Assembly (NCBI GenBank): GCA_905220665.1
Contig: CAJNAR010000156.1
Location: 62,001 to 126,000, forward strand
Reading direction: 5' to 3'
Length of the DNA: 64,000 bases
DNA from: Albugo candida
Taxonomy: Eukaryota > Oomycota > Peronosporomycetes > Albuginales > Albuginaceae
This document shows positions 1 to 10,883 of this stretch, in pieces; positions within the stretch are counted from its first letter, which is position 1, and each line of letters begins with the position of its first letter. A model generated the notes under the pieces. The model did no database searches. It was given only the letters and a program-made list of their open reading frames with translations, and was not told the DNA's origin. A program made the position numbers and the translations under genes.

Positions 1-1293
1 TGTATCGTATAAAGGTTTCGAGACACTTTCAGTAACTTTGCAAGCTGCTGCTGGTACTGTAGAAAATGCTGCTTCTTCAAAAAGCGATTGGTAAGCGTCG
101 CCATACTTTAGCGGTTCTTGAGCATTCACTGTGAGTATTTCCGGCTTGATGACTATAACACTCTGTTCAGAATCGTTACTACAAGCGCTTCCGGCTGTAT
201 CTGAAGACGGCAAACCCTCTGTCTGTATCACATTTTCCGTCGAGCTTTGTGCACACGTGTGAAGAAGTCTTAAAAGCGAATGACTGGTTGCCGATTGCCC
301 TGCTTGCATCACATTTAATTTTGTCATGTGGTCTCTCATGTTGTTGGCAGCTTTACTTGAAAGCTGTCGCTTCCGCTTTTTGGTCTTTCGCTTTAAACCG
401 TTCCCTTGAGTACGTATCGCATCATCGCGTTCCAAAGCGGACACTTTGTGGTTCGGTTCCTCCGCCTCGCTTTCCACACTCTGTGTGTTGCTGTTCGCAT
501 TCTGCTGATCACAAATCGATTTCCGAGGATACATGCTTTCTTCCATCGTTTCAACAATCCCAGTACGATGATACTCGGCTGCATATTCGACACAAGTCGG
601 ACAAACGTACAGTGCATCCTTCGATCGTCCCGTGCTCTTGATTGAAGGTAAGCACCCGATATGAAACCAACGATTGCAGCAGTCACACGCCAAACTCTCA
701 TTGATTCGCTCATCGTCCATCGCATACCAATCATCAAAGGTCTTGCTCCAACGCGAAAAATGAATTTTAACTCGATCTCGAATGGGATCCAATTGAGTGA
801 CGATGGAATTATAAAGCATATCGTTCGCTTCCACCAGCACAGCTTGATTCAGATGATATCCTCGCTTTTTCGCATCTCGATCATTCTCCACGACGCATAA
901 ATTGAATGGTTTCTTGCACTCCCCGCAATAATTCGAATGATCCGTCCGCAATTCCATTCGTTTTCGGCCTTCTTCCGTATCGGTATCGCAATTGTAGCAA
1001 CAGAAATCGCTGTACAGAGCCTCCGTATCACATTTCTCCAATGATACATTCTCATTTTCCATCGCCGCACATTCGAAATGGAATCCTCGCCCGCACCAAT
1101 CGCAAAAAATATGGCATTCATTTTGACCGCAAGAAATGCATTTCCGTTGTGCTCGTTGCACTTTGATGAATGTACAGACCACACACACGAAATCGTTTCC
1201 ATTAGCTGCGATTTTGAGCGTTGTGACGCATTTTTCACATTCTTTCGCCAATGGCGCAGCATTACGGCCAACAGATTTCTTTTCTTTGCTCAT
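1..1293 (-). CDS. PHD-finger / Tudor-like chromatin protein, C-terminus cut off
   Basis: An uninterrupted frame starts at an ATG at 1293 and stays open for 431 codons to the left edge, so the protein is partial. Residues about 17-105 hold a dense Cys/His array (CEKC, CVVC, CISC, CDWCGRGFHFEC, CCYNC), typical of an extended PHD/treble-clef zinc finger. Residues about 152-197 read like a Tudor or chromo-barrel fold, with the DDWYAMDDERI signature near the end. A second cluster follows (LACDCCNRWFHIGC, then VCPTC near 231). The rest is polar and low-complexity with a basic KKRKRQ patch near 290, possibly a nuclear signal. Proteins with PHD plus Tudor modules read histone marks in the nucleus; the target here is unknown. 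Divergent from AP-4 beta. Family level is solid; exact orthologue not assigned. Confidence 0.8.
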   Translation of the reverse strand, partial: MSKEKKSVGRNAAPLAKECEKCVTTLKIAANGNDFVCVVCTFIKVQRAQRKCISCGQNECHIFCDWCGRGFHFECAAMENENVSLEKCDTEALYSDFCCYNCDTDTEEGRKRMELRTDHSNYCGECKKPFNLCVVENDRDAKKRGYHLNQAVLVEANDMLYNSIVTQLDPIRDRVKIHFSRWSKTFDDWYAMDDERINESLACDCCNRWFHIGCLPSIKSTGRSKDALYVCPTCVEYAAEYHRTGIVETMEESMYPRKSICDQQNANSNTQSVESEAEEPNHKVSALERDDAIRTQGNGLKRKTKKRKRQLSSKAANNMRDHMTKLNVMQAGQSATSHSLLRLLHTCAQSSTENVIQTEGLPSSDTAGSACSNDSEQSVIVIKPEILTVNAQEPLKYGDAYQSLFEEAAFSTVPAAACKVTESVSKPLYDT

Positions 1294-1987
1294 AAATGAT
1301 AATTTGATAAAAAGGAGTGATTGTGGTCGGCGGATACAAAAGACGCAAAACGCGTTCAATTCAAAATCGCCACGAACGAAAAAGAAATGTGTCCGCTTTC
1401 ATAATTCGATAAAAATGCGTTTCAAGCATATCCCAATTTAACCAATCACATAACAGATATTTGTAGCCAATCATATCGTGGGTAATAGTGAATGTACCTG
1501 ACGCAAATTTTGGGCAGAACCGACACTTTACATCCATTGACTTTGTATCCACCGCTTTAAGCACAGATCCGTCAATGACCCTCCATCCTTTCGCGTCGCT
1601 ACATGCGCGTCTTTTGATCGATTGTGTCACGTCATGAAAGCGCAGGTTTTGATCTCTTTCCTTTGGAAAAAGCGCATTTTCAAAAAGAGTTTCTTACAAA
1701 AATTCAATTGTCCAACTGTGTAACCCTTACCCTTCCCTGGATCGTGATTAGGGATATAAAATTTGAGCTGTTTTTAGATTTTGGATTCCATAAAATTCGA
1801 AGAATCTGATGCCACTGCACTCGAATAGAGCACCGTCTACTATGTAAATGTCTGTTAGCACCAACATGGTGTTGTCCATTGTTTCATGCATCCTTGCTTT
1901 GTGGTATTTCCAGGATACACCACACGAATTCAGATACCGGACGCTTCTTACGATAAAAAGCTCCACAATCGCGTCTGATTCTCATCA
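1294..1987. other. Divergent intergenic region, no supported gene
   Basis: About 690 bases separate the PHD gene (minus) from AP-4 beta (plus). A minus-strand frame of about 90 codons near 1361-1630 lacks an upstream ATG and has no recognisable motif. I see nothing else; promoters of both genes must lie here. Confidence 0.5.
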
Positions 1988-4574
1988 ATGTATCCTTCTC
2001 AAGCAGGATCCATGGGAGGCCAAGGACTCCCTTCGTATCCGCCACACGGCTCTCAGCCACATCCGCATCCTAATCAAAGCTATCCGCCCTCTGGAGCGCC
2101 ACCTCCTCGAGGCGGTAATAATTATTTCAGCGACAAGAAGAAGGGCGAGGTGAATGAGCTGAAAAACGTACGCAGACCTCTTCTTCTCATAAAACCACCT
2201 CTTTTATTCCCATTAACCCTTTCAATACTCGTAGCTCTTACGCGAAGTTACGGTTGAGAAAGATATCAAACGCAAACGCGAAATCATCAAAAAAGTGATA
2301 GCATACATGACTCTCGGCATCGATGTATCTCGTTTATTCAGTGAAATGGTCTTATGCGTCGATACAAAGGACCTTATCACGAAGAAAATGGTTTATTTAT
2401 ACCTTACCAATTACGCCAATAAGAATTCCGAGCTTGCGATTATGTGTATCAACACACTACTTAACGATTGGTATGTCCTACTCCACACTAATCTAGGCCA
2501 ATACTAACCTTATTCTAGTCGAAACGAGGATCCAATGGTCCGGGGCCTCGCATTGCGCTCTCTGTGCTCTCTCCGTCTCGACTCGATCCTCGAATACATC
2601 CACGACCCTCTCCAGCAATCCCTCACTGACGTCAGTGCGTATGTCCGCAAAACGGGCGTCATAGGGATTCTCAAAGTCCATGCAATGAACCCCGAGCTCA
2701 TCAAAGACAGCGATATGATCGACACGCTGTACAATATGATCCGAGACCGTGATCCTCAGGTCGTATCGAATTGCCTCGTTGCACTCAATGAGATAATGGC
2801 TGACGAGGGCGGAATTGCAATCAATGAGCAGATCGTAATGCATCTCCTGAGCCGAATTACCGACTTTAACGAGTGGGGACAATGCAATATCCTCCATATC
2901 GTCGCAAGGTACAAGCCCAATAGTGACGAGCAAGTCTTTGCGATCATGAACACACTGGAACAATGTCTTCGTGTGAGCAACAGTGCGGTGGTATTGGGCA
3001 CTACAAATTGTTTCTTCCGGCTGACGGAGCGTATGGATCATCTCCAAGACCAAGTCTACGAACGAATGCGTCAACCTCTATTGACATTGATGGCTGCAGG
3101 CAGTCACGAATTGAATTTCTGCGTTCTGCATCATATTCTGCTTATGGTCGGAAGGAAAGCGCATGTGTTTAGTCGAGATTATCGCCAATTTTACAATCGA
3201 TACAATGAGCCCACACACGTGAAATACGTCAAAATTGAGATATTATCTGCGATTGCTGACGCTGGAAACGTTCAAGACATCATCATGGAGCTCAGCGAGT
3301 ACGTGACGGATGTGGATCAGGAGCTAGCAAGACGATCAATTCGCGCGATTGCCGATATTGCGGTCAGTAACAACTTTCGTGTGTGTCCTCCGCCGCCGGG
3401 ACAGCCCGGGACGCCCGAATACGATATGCACAACATGGAAGCCGCACAACACGCCATGTCTACGATGCAGGATCAGATCATGGACACAATGGTGGAATTC
3501 CTTGAAATGAATTTGAATTACGTTCGCGATGAAAGTTTGGTTGTGATGAAAGATTTATTGCGAAAGTATCCGGAAAGACGACATGAAACACTGCACGTTC
3601 TCGCTCGAATTATCAATTCGGTGGAACAAGCGGAAGCCAAAGCGGCGATTGTGTGGATGATTGGAGAATTCGGACAGGATATGCGTCGCGCTCCGTACAT
3701 TTTAGAGAAGCGTGTGGACGACTTTATCGAAGAGACCTGTCCATTAGTGCAATTGGAGCTGCTTACGACGACATTAAAGCTGTTTTTCAAACGTCCACCC
3801 GAGATGCAGAGTATCCTCGGACGGCTATTACAAGCAGCAATCTCCGATTCCACGCATCAAGACGTCCGTGATCGTGCATTGTTGTATTATCGCTTGTTGG
3901 AACAGCACGAGCAAGCAGCGTTGATTGTCGCACAATTCAAAACAAATGAACCGATCGATGTGTTTGCGGAAACGATTGAAACTGATGTGAAGGAGAAACT
4001 CTTTCGAGATTTCAATACGCTCGCAATTGTGTACGGGAAGCCCAGTGAGATGTTTATTTCCTCGTCCCATTTACAGCCTGTCGCGTTGCCACACGACCAA
4101 AGCGAGTCCTCAGACGAGGAAGAGGAACAAGACGACGTCGAGTACGCACCCGAGACTCTGATGCAGCCTCCTCCAAAGCCTCAGGCCACGCAGACGACCG
4201 ATCTTCTCGATATGGAATTTGTGCCTGTGACATCGATTTCACTCGTTCGAAATCCGTCGATGGACGCAGGAACGTTCCAAGCGAAATGGACGACGTACCC
4301 GATCATCGGTCAGATTTCCGTGCAATTGAAAGCATTGGTACCGCAATGCGAAATGGAGCAAACATTTGGCTGTGGCGGCATTTACACAATGGCGTCAGGC
4401 GATGTGGGAATGCAATACAAATTCTTCTTTTACGCGCAAGACGATCGCGGTCGCTTCTATTTCGCAGAGACAGTAATCGACAAAGCTCAGAAGCGTTTGG
4501 ACGCCACTATCAAAGGCGAGGATCCCAACGATGGAAACGCATTCGTCCAATTGTTTCGAAGTCAAATTTGTTAA
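1988..4574 (+). CDS. AP4B1: AP-4 complex subunit beta (beta4-adaptin)
   Basis: Large subunit of the AP-4 adaptor, which sorts cargo at the trans-Golgi network without clathrin. Exons 1988-2167, 2235-2470 and 2519-4574 join in phase to 823 residues; introns of 67 and 48 nt, the second with a TACTAAC-like branch site. After a Pro/Gly-rich leader of about 48 residues, the ARM-repeat trunk begins (KKGEVNELKN, then KREIIKKVIAYMTLG, MVRGLALRSLCSLR). AP-4-type rather than AP-1/2-type features include WGQCNILHIV, VWMIGEFGQ, APYILEKRVDDF and the short C-terminal appendage (FFFYAQDDRGRFYFAE). An acidic Ser-rich hinge, SSDEEEEQDD, lies near residue 685. Length and order match AP4B of animals and plants. 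The gene is convergent with the oxidase, 61 bp apart. Confident. Confidence 0.93.
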
Positions 4575-4635
4575 CGCAATAGAACAATTTGCTTTTTGCG
4601 TTCCACAACACGACATCTAAGGTACACATTGATTT

Positions 4636-6318
4636 CTACGCGCATGTTTGCAGCATACTCGTTCCAAATTCGCGAATTCCACGATGCATCAGCGCAGGAG
4701 TGTCTTCAATGAACAACATCGCCATTCCAGTCTCCAGATGCCATTCGATATGACAATGAAGGATCCAAGTGCCGGGGTTATCTGTTTGGAGGCGAAGAAC
4801 GACGTACCCGCGATCCAAACATCCATTTGTTGCGTTGAACGTGCACGCCGGAAGTGTGAATACATCGCGTCGGATTGGATTCAGGAGATTCAGTGAGGAC
4901 GAAGGGATCGGTTGGGATCGATTGGAAGCATTCACATCGATGAGACCGCTTCCAAGGACATAGGGAGTGTGGCCGTGAAGATGGAATGGATGCTCTGCGG
5001 GACTATTGTTCAAAATGACGATTTCGGTGTGTCGATGCGGCACAAATACAAAGGGATTCAATGTAGTTGGAAATGCGGTCTTCCCATTCGCAATGTCGAA
5101 AAGCGTTGGCGTTGGCGGCACGAGAAATGTCTCGTAAGGACTTTGATTGATGGATGCATACCCGCGAGTGACAGGATCCCCTTGGAGTGCTGCGAGTGTG
5201 AATTCCACAGTCATACGCTCCTGAGGATTCGTTGGAAGGATTTCCCGTGTCATTGGAATAAAATCGAGATCGCTCGATACGGTGAGAATGGAATTCCATT
5301 CCGTGGAAGTCGGTTCGATCATGGAGAAATCGCATTTCGTGGCGGAATACTCCAAAATGGCGAGACCGTTGGGATTGAATCCGTTTGGGAATTGATTCAA
5401 AGGAAGTGAAGTGAATGGGGATCCAAAAAGCGATTTCGCTCGTATCCAAAATCGATCATGTATCGAGCCATTCGCGTGAATGAGAATGTCATATCGCTGG
5501 CCGATATTGACAGCGAGAGAATTGATGGGTTTGGATGGCTGAACGGGGAAGCCATCGATCTCAATGACCTGAAACAAGTGCTGATCGATGCTGAAATTGA
5601 ATGAAGCGAATCCAGCTTGATTGATGAGTCGAAGGCGGTATAAATGCCCAGGAAGGAATTGGATTGCAGTCAGCGGCTGTGTCGTATTACACACCGGAAA
5701 CAGCGTCGGATCGCGTTGGGAGCAGTTGAATTGACCTCGTTCATTAATGAGCACCGTGTTCCAAACAGGTTTATCGCCGCGAGGATTGATGCTGACATTA
5801 GTTGCGTTGGCGATAAGGAGAATGCTTTCCGTGTGATACCAATCGGTCAATTGGAGAATGTATTCTCCATCGATTTTTTGCTTCCAAGGCGATGTGTTGT
5901 GGATAATTAGCGCTCCACGAAGTCCATCGACATACTGCGCTTTCTCATGACTGTGCCACCAATACGTTCCCGGGAATTCTGATGTGAAATTGTAGATGGC
6001 TGTGCGTTTGGGTCGAATTGCGCATTGTGTGATGCCGGAAAGCCCGTCCATTTCCGGTGTGCCTCGCTGAAGAATTCCATGCCAATGAAGACAGATGGAT
6101 TCATTCAGAGAGTTGTGGGTGTTGACCTGAATCCAATCGCCGAGATCGACTTGGATAATGGCTTCTCCGGAAGGTCGACCGTTGATTCCAATGACACTGC
6201 GTTGGACTCCGTCAAAGCTCGCGAGGATTCGTGTCACATTCCAATCAAATACAACGACGCGACAGAAAGCGGTGAGGACGGAAGCGAATAAAAGCACACA
6301 TTGTAGCTTCATTGTCAC
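4636..6318 (-). CDS. Secreted multicopper oxidase (laccase / ferroxidase-like)
   Basis: Single-exon 560-residue protein with a hydrophobic signal peptide (residues 1-19), no C-terminal membrane anchor and many N-x-S/T sites, so it is probably secreted and glycosylated. It has the three cupredoxin domains and all four copper motifs: HWHG near residue 78, WWHSH near 121, HPFHLHGH near 443 and HCHIEWHLETGM near 520. The residue at the axial position of the type-1 copper is Met, as in ascorbate oxidase, whereas many fungal laccases have Leu or Phe; this suggests a lower redox potential. The family oxidises phenols, ascorbate or Fe(II) while reducing oxygen to water; the substrate cannot be told here. 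The 3' end abuts AP-4 beta, and 123 bp separate the start from the CNOT2 stop. Confidence 0.93.
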   Translation of the reverse strand: MTMKLQCVLLFASVLTAFCRVVVFDWNVTRILASFDGVQRSVIGINGRPSGEAIIQVDLGDWIQVNTHNSLNESICLHWHGILQRGTPEMDGLSGITQCAIRPKRTAIYNFTSEFPGTYWWHSHEKAQYVDGLRGALIIHNTSPWKQKIDGEYILQLTDWYHTESILLIANATNVSINPRGDKPVWNTVLINERGQFNCSQRDPTLFPVCNTTQPLTAIQFLPGHLYRLRLINQAGFASFNFSIDQHLFQVIEIDGFPVQPSKPINSLAVNIGQRYDILIHANGSIHDRFWIRAKSLFGSPFTSLPLNQFPNGFNPNGLAILEYSATKCDFSMIEPTSTEWNSILTVSSDLDFIPMTREILPTNPQERMTVEFTLAALQGDPVTRGYASINQSPYETFLVPPTPTLFDIANGKTAFPTTLNPFVFVPHRHTEIVILNNSPAEHPFHLHGHTPYVLGSGLIDVNASNRSQPIPSSSLNLLNPIRRDVFTLPACTFNATNGCLDRGYVVLRLQTDNPGTWILHCHIEWHLETGMAMLFIEDTPALMHRGIREFGTSMLQTCA

Positions 6319-6441
6319 GAAGAAATGGTTGTGAAGGGATAGCGAGCTTCAGCGATGAGACACACAATTGACGGCGATCGACTCCATGCGACAATTACGT
6401 TTTTCCGAGTGAGAAGAACAAAGTTTGGGATATTTGTATCG

Positions 6442-8028
6442 TTATCTTTCGACTTGAGAGCTATACGTTCGATTGACGCGGACGCTTTCTTCAGACATGA
6501 GACCGCTTTCCAAGTTTTCGTGATCGATAAGTCGTCGGCATTCCCAGTGGTTTGCATCAAAGTACACAAAAGCGCCGTTCAATTCGTCAGCTCCATCGAT
6601 TTCTATAGCGTTCACATAAGCGAATTCAATGCAAAGGTTTTTGATACGTACCCAAACGCTTTTCCGATGCGAAATCACGCAAATTCGCTCGTTTCAGCCA
6701 AATCGAGCGCTCCGAGTGATATCGCCAGCCGCGAGCGTATAACTCCTGCGCCGCATACGCTTGCACGATGTCTTTGGGCATGGAATAAAACACATAGAAA
6801 AGCGTCTCCAGTTGATATTTCACGAAATGATTTGGTTTCATAATCGGCGGATTGTAATAGCAATTTGGAATCATAAATGGAGGCTCTTTGTCGTCTAACG
6901 ATGGACTCCACGGCGATGTGAATGTTGCAAATAGCGGCCTGCATTGATTGTTAATAAGCCAAAACCAATGGGACAATTGCGTCGTACTCGGAAGCATTGA
7001 GATCGAGGCCCAACGTCGTGAGGTCGTACGAAATCGTGATATTCGCGCTTTCATTCGGCCGGACGATAGACTCGAGCATTCCGAGCAAGCCAAAGCGGTG
7101 AGTTGTATCCAGGCCGGGGATGTTTTCTCGCGACGCAGGGTGTTTGCGAGAGGAGAAGAAGGTCTCACCAGTCAGACTGACGGTCGATATGGTCCCCGAG
7201 TGCTTGCCTCCTTGTAAACGGTGACTTCCGATCGATTTGCTACCGCTGGGCCGTTTTCCTCGTTCACTTTTTTCTTGTTTTCCGCCGGGAAAAAGCGCTG
7301 GAAAATCTTCTTTTTGGACAACAAATTCGGACGAGCGATAGGATCGTTGCGTCTGCGCGTCATTGTCCATAGAGAGCATTTGCATTCTGCGAATTTCTCA
7401 TGAAAAACGTGTTTGAGGGAGAGGAGTGAATGCCTCAAACCTTGATCCCAGCGCCGGGAATTCTGATAGATCGGGTGCTAATTTCGATAGTGTGGCGAGC
7501 TCTTCGCCTTGAAATCGATTCATAGAGTCTGTCACTGCGCTGTCTAATAGTCCGCTGGAGTCAGCAGGTGCGTCGAAGAGCTAAAACGAATGGCTGAGAA
7601 TGTGAGGGAAAAAAATTTAGAGGGTGAGGGAATGGTGGCGTACGAGTGAATTTGACGACATCATTGTGGAATTAAAGTCGGGAAAGACATTTGAGGACGT
7701 GGAGAAGTCTGATCCGAGCGTATTCCCGTCGCTTAGTTCGGGAAATGCGAATAAATTGGATGAATTCTCCATATTTTCATTGAGTATTCCGCCTATTTGA
7801 GGGTGTGTGAGGATAGGAGAGAGTGCTTTGAGTGAGTATTTATGTACCGAAATCTTCGCGTTGGTAGTAATACCGACTTGCGTCAAAGGTTTCCTGTGAT
7901 GTAGAAGTGGTAAGAGAGTGATAACGGGACGCATACAGTTGATAAAGGATTGTTTGACGTACCTCGTCTTCTGCGCTTTGGAAATTATCCTTAAAGTATG
8001 CTAGTTTGTCTTTAGATGGATCAATCAT
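6442..8028 (-). CDS. CNOT2: CCR4-NOT transcription complex subunit 2 (NOT2)
   Basis: Scaffold subunit of the CCR4-NOT deadenylase complex. Seven exons in transcription order: 8028-7963, 7893-7848, 7792-7644, 7580-7441, 7386-6988, 6938-6652 and 6602-6442, giving 415 residues; every junction keeps phase. Five of the six donors begin GTAC. Diagnostic parts are the SEFPALGS and EDFPALFPGG short motifs and the C-terminal NOT box: FGLLGMLESIVR, DLTTLGLDLNASE, TFTSPWSP, PNCYYNPP, LFYVFYSMPKD, QAYAAQELYARGWRYH and FVYFDANHWECR. The N-terminal 130 residues are disordered and assigned only by splice logic; the last four exons are secure. The start at 8028 has no clear competitor. Confidence 0.9.
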
Positions 8029-8329
8029 TATGCTATACTTTTGTGAATCAAGATGATGAGTCTACACTCTGGGATAAAATATCACAGGTTGTGAATGATT
8101 ATCTCCATGAGAGAATCGACTACCGATTTGACATTTATCAACTTACTAGTGTGTATCGATTTATAAGGGCACATCATGCTTTCATTCCTCATTGTAAATA
8201 CCACGCCAATATATATCAACTTTACAGGATATATAATACCATTGTCCATGCAACTATAAAGGTCCCATCAGCTCAAATGCGGTCACAAAACGATTTCTTT
8301 GCTGTTTGTGGCTGACGTTGACGTCCCAA
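8029..8329. other. Short intergenic gap
   Basis: About 300 bases between CNOT2 (start) and the coiled-coil gene (stop), both on minus. A 99-codon plus-strand frame with an ATG at 8016 fills it but begins inside CNOT2 exon 1 and has no family signature; I do not call it a gene. Confidence 0.4.
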
Positions 8330-10481
8330 TTAGATCAAACTACTCTCTGCAAGCTGTACGAGCGATAATGTCGTCTCTGTTCGACGCATTTCACACTCTT
8401 TCTCACTATTTTCCATTCCATTCGCTTGAATCGACTGACAAGAACCGCTTGAATGAGATTCACAAGACATTGGCGAATCATTCGCGTTCACAATCTCTGA
8501 ATCGTCCTGTTGCTGCAACTTTATCTTACTGAGCGATTTCCTTCGAAGCAGATACCGTTGAGCCATTTGCGATACCGGTATTTCTACTGCGCGCGCACAA
8601 ACCGATGGAAACACTTGCGAGGTTGCCGATGAGAATATCGACTCTGAATGGACGGATTTGGGAGGCTGAGTGGCCACAACGTCACAGAAATGATCCATTT
8701 TTGCCTCACTATCAATCCTATGGACACGTTCGAGCCTCAATTGATTCCTAAGCGATGTTATCTGCTCCATCATTGTGTGATGAGCCGAATGCTTTGCCTG
8801 TTGCAAGGATTGAATTTGGTTCCGTTGGGTTTCCAGTCGAGCGTCCAAAATGCGTTGTTCCTCAAGCGAAGAAGCTGATATTCCAACGGCTTCGTTCATT
8901 GCTTTGATCGCTTCGTTTCGCTGCCGCGAGAGAGTCTTCAGATCGGACAGAGATTTCGTCATTTCTTCGCAGAGTTCGAGATTTTCTCGCTCTTTTTGTT
9001 TCAATTGGGAATTCAGTGTGCAGACATGAGATTGAAGATCGCTGATTGTCATCTGATGCGATCGATCTCTCTCTTTCAGATCGTTTAGTTCTTCTTCAAG
9101 CCGCTTGGATTCTTCAGTGATGGCGTGGAGTGCCTTTTCGGAATGCTCCAATTGAGATTTCGTCTGATCGAATTCACGCTCATTTTCCGACTTGGTTTTC
9201 TCAAGTTCCAGAACCTCAAAGACTTTATTCTGGAGCTCGACTTTGATCATCTCTTTTTCTGCTTGCAAGTCTCTTGAAGCATCCATCAACGAAGCGATCT
9301 CTCTCTGTAACTGGTCCTTTTGTTGCAAACAACTTTGCCACTTTTCCATCAGTCGTTTGGTTGTTTCGGTGTTCTCTTGCTTCAGAGCTTTCAGCTGGTT
9401 TTCCGCTTGCGATTTACCGACATTCAGTTGTTGCATACATTTCATCAATTCAGCTTTTTCCAGCATGGTTTTTTGCTTCTCATTCTCGGCCTTTGACAAG
9501 CGTATATGTAACTTGCTCAAGTCGGTTTCCAACGTTGTCACAGCGCTTTCTCGAACGACCAATGCTTCCTCGAGCTTTGTGATGTTCTGCTCCGCATATT
9601 GAAACTTCAATTCATATTTCTGAGTCTGTGTGCGCTCCGCTCGTACTTGCGAAGTCATTGCTTGGACTTGATCTTGCATGTTGGCCAATTCGAGAAGAAT
9701 CCCATCGGAAAGATCGCCATTCAACGCCAAATGCTCCACACGAAGTTCCATCGCTCGTTCAAGAATACTTATTTTATTATCGGATTGCATCAATTGCTGT
9801 CGTTGGTCGCGTGCTTTGGCTTTACTAATTGCAAGTTTTTCTTCCAAAATTCTCAAACGTTCGTGAAGCTCCGAGTTTTGTTGAACGAGTGATTGTCCTT
9901 TGGATGTGCCCATGAAAAAACGCTGCTCAATCTTCTTGGCATAGTCGCGATTATGTATGGCTTGCAATTGTACGACTTTCTTCTCTTCCTGGATCCGATC
10001 GAGCTGGAAATAGAAGTGGTCAGCGGGGTTTAGAGAGGTTGGAGCACTTTGGGATCGCACCAGGTTGCGCAATTTGCTGAGTTCATCAGCACTTTTCTTG
10101 TTCTTTGTTCGACATTTCACTACTTGTTGTCGAAGTTGTGCATTCTGAGGGCTCAAATGAGATCATTGGGAAGAGATAGACGCAGAATTTGTGTACCTTG
10201 TCGGTCGTTTTCTCGAGAAGTAAGCGCGTGCGGAAATACCTCACTTCCAAAGCTTTCATTTCACGATTGAGCGTTGCAATTTGGCTGTTTTGTGGTGGAA
10301 ATATACTTTCTGTGCCCTGCTCACGCGAGGACTCTGTAAGGGGCTCATTGCGCGTATCATTCTTTTTGGAGCTTTTTGAGACAGAGTCGGAATCGCTATC
10401 TAAATCGCTACTATTTTCTTCGTCTTTTACTGATTTTGTTTGCTGTAAAAGGTGTGAAATCAGAAATTTCGATGCGGTCAT
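8330..10481 (-). CDS. Long coiled-coil protein of unknown function
   Basis: Two exons, 10481-10197 and 10144-8330, spliced at GTACAC...CTCAG (52 nt) in phase, giving 699 residues. The first about 70 residues are Ser/Asp-rich and acidic (SSDLDSDSDSVS). From about residue 75 to 530 the protein is almost continuous heptad repeat rich in Leu, Glu, Lys and Gln, for example LKQKERENLELCEEMTKSL. The C-terminal about 140 residues are Ser-rich. No enzymatic or membrane signature is visible. Such proteins act as structural or tethering rods in the cytoskeleton, centrosome, cilium base or Golgi; I cannot choose between these. Start ATG at 10481 is the first in frame. Confidence 0.8.
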
Positions 10482-10883
10482 TCCTTTCTTTGTACTTAAA
10501 GGTCACTGAAAGAATGAGATAATTATACATCGTTGCAGCTGATTGATATGGAAACCCCAAAGCGTAGTAACGAGCTTACACATTGCCTTCAAAATGTCTG
10601 TAAATCGTTTAGTGTGCCTCGAGATTTCCAGTGATGAAGTTGACCTTTTGACGGACAGATGCATTCCCTGCAATCACGCACTCCCTCTTGTGATTTGCAG
10701 AGTGCGTGGTAGCCGGTTGACTAGACTCTGGAACATGGGCCACGCGGGGTATTGAGCGCTGGGCACAAGGGTGGAGTAGTTTTCTGAAGAGACCTTGATC
10801 TGAATACCATAAGTTGAGATGGGAGATATCGGAATGGAGCATTTCAGCCAAAATTTTATTTGACACAGCTAAAGTATGTAATA
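10482..10883. other. Intergenic, nothing recognised
   Basis: About 400 bases between the coiled-coil gene and IWS1, both on minus. An 85-codon minus-strand frame at 10609-10866 has no motif. No tRNA-like clover-leaf or repeat was noticed. Confidence 0.4.

Noticed and set aside
1361..1630. 89-codon minus-strand frame with a few cysteines
   Set aside because: No upstream ATG start and no recognisable zinc-finger spacing.
4912..5409. 165-codon plus-strand frame
   Set aside because: Antisense shadow of the multicopper oxidase, whose copper motifs fix the true strand.
8016..8315. 99-codon plus-strand frame starting with ATG
   Set aside because: Starts inside CNOT2 exon 1 on the other strand and shows no family signature; kept only as a note.
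9192..9602. 136-codon Ser/Phe-rich plus-strand frame
   Set aside because: Antisense of the coiled-coil repeat; its composition mirrors Glu/Lys-rich heptads.
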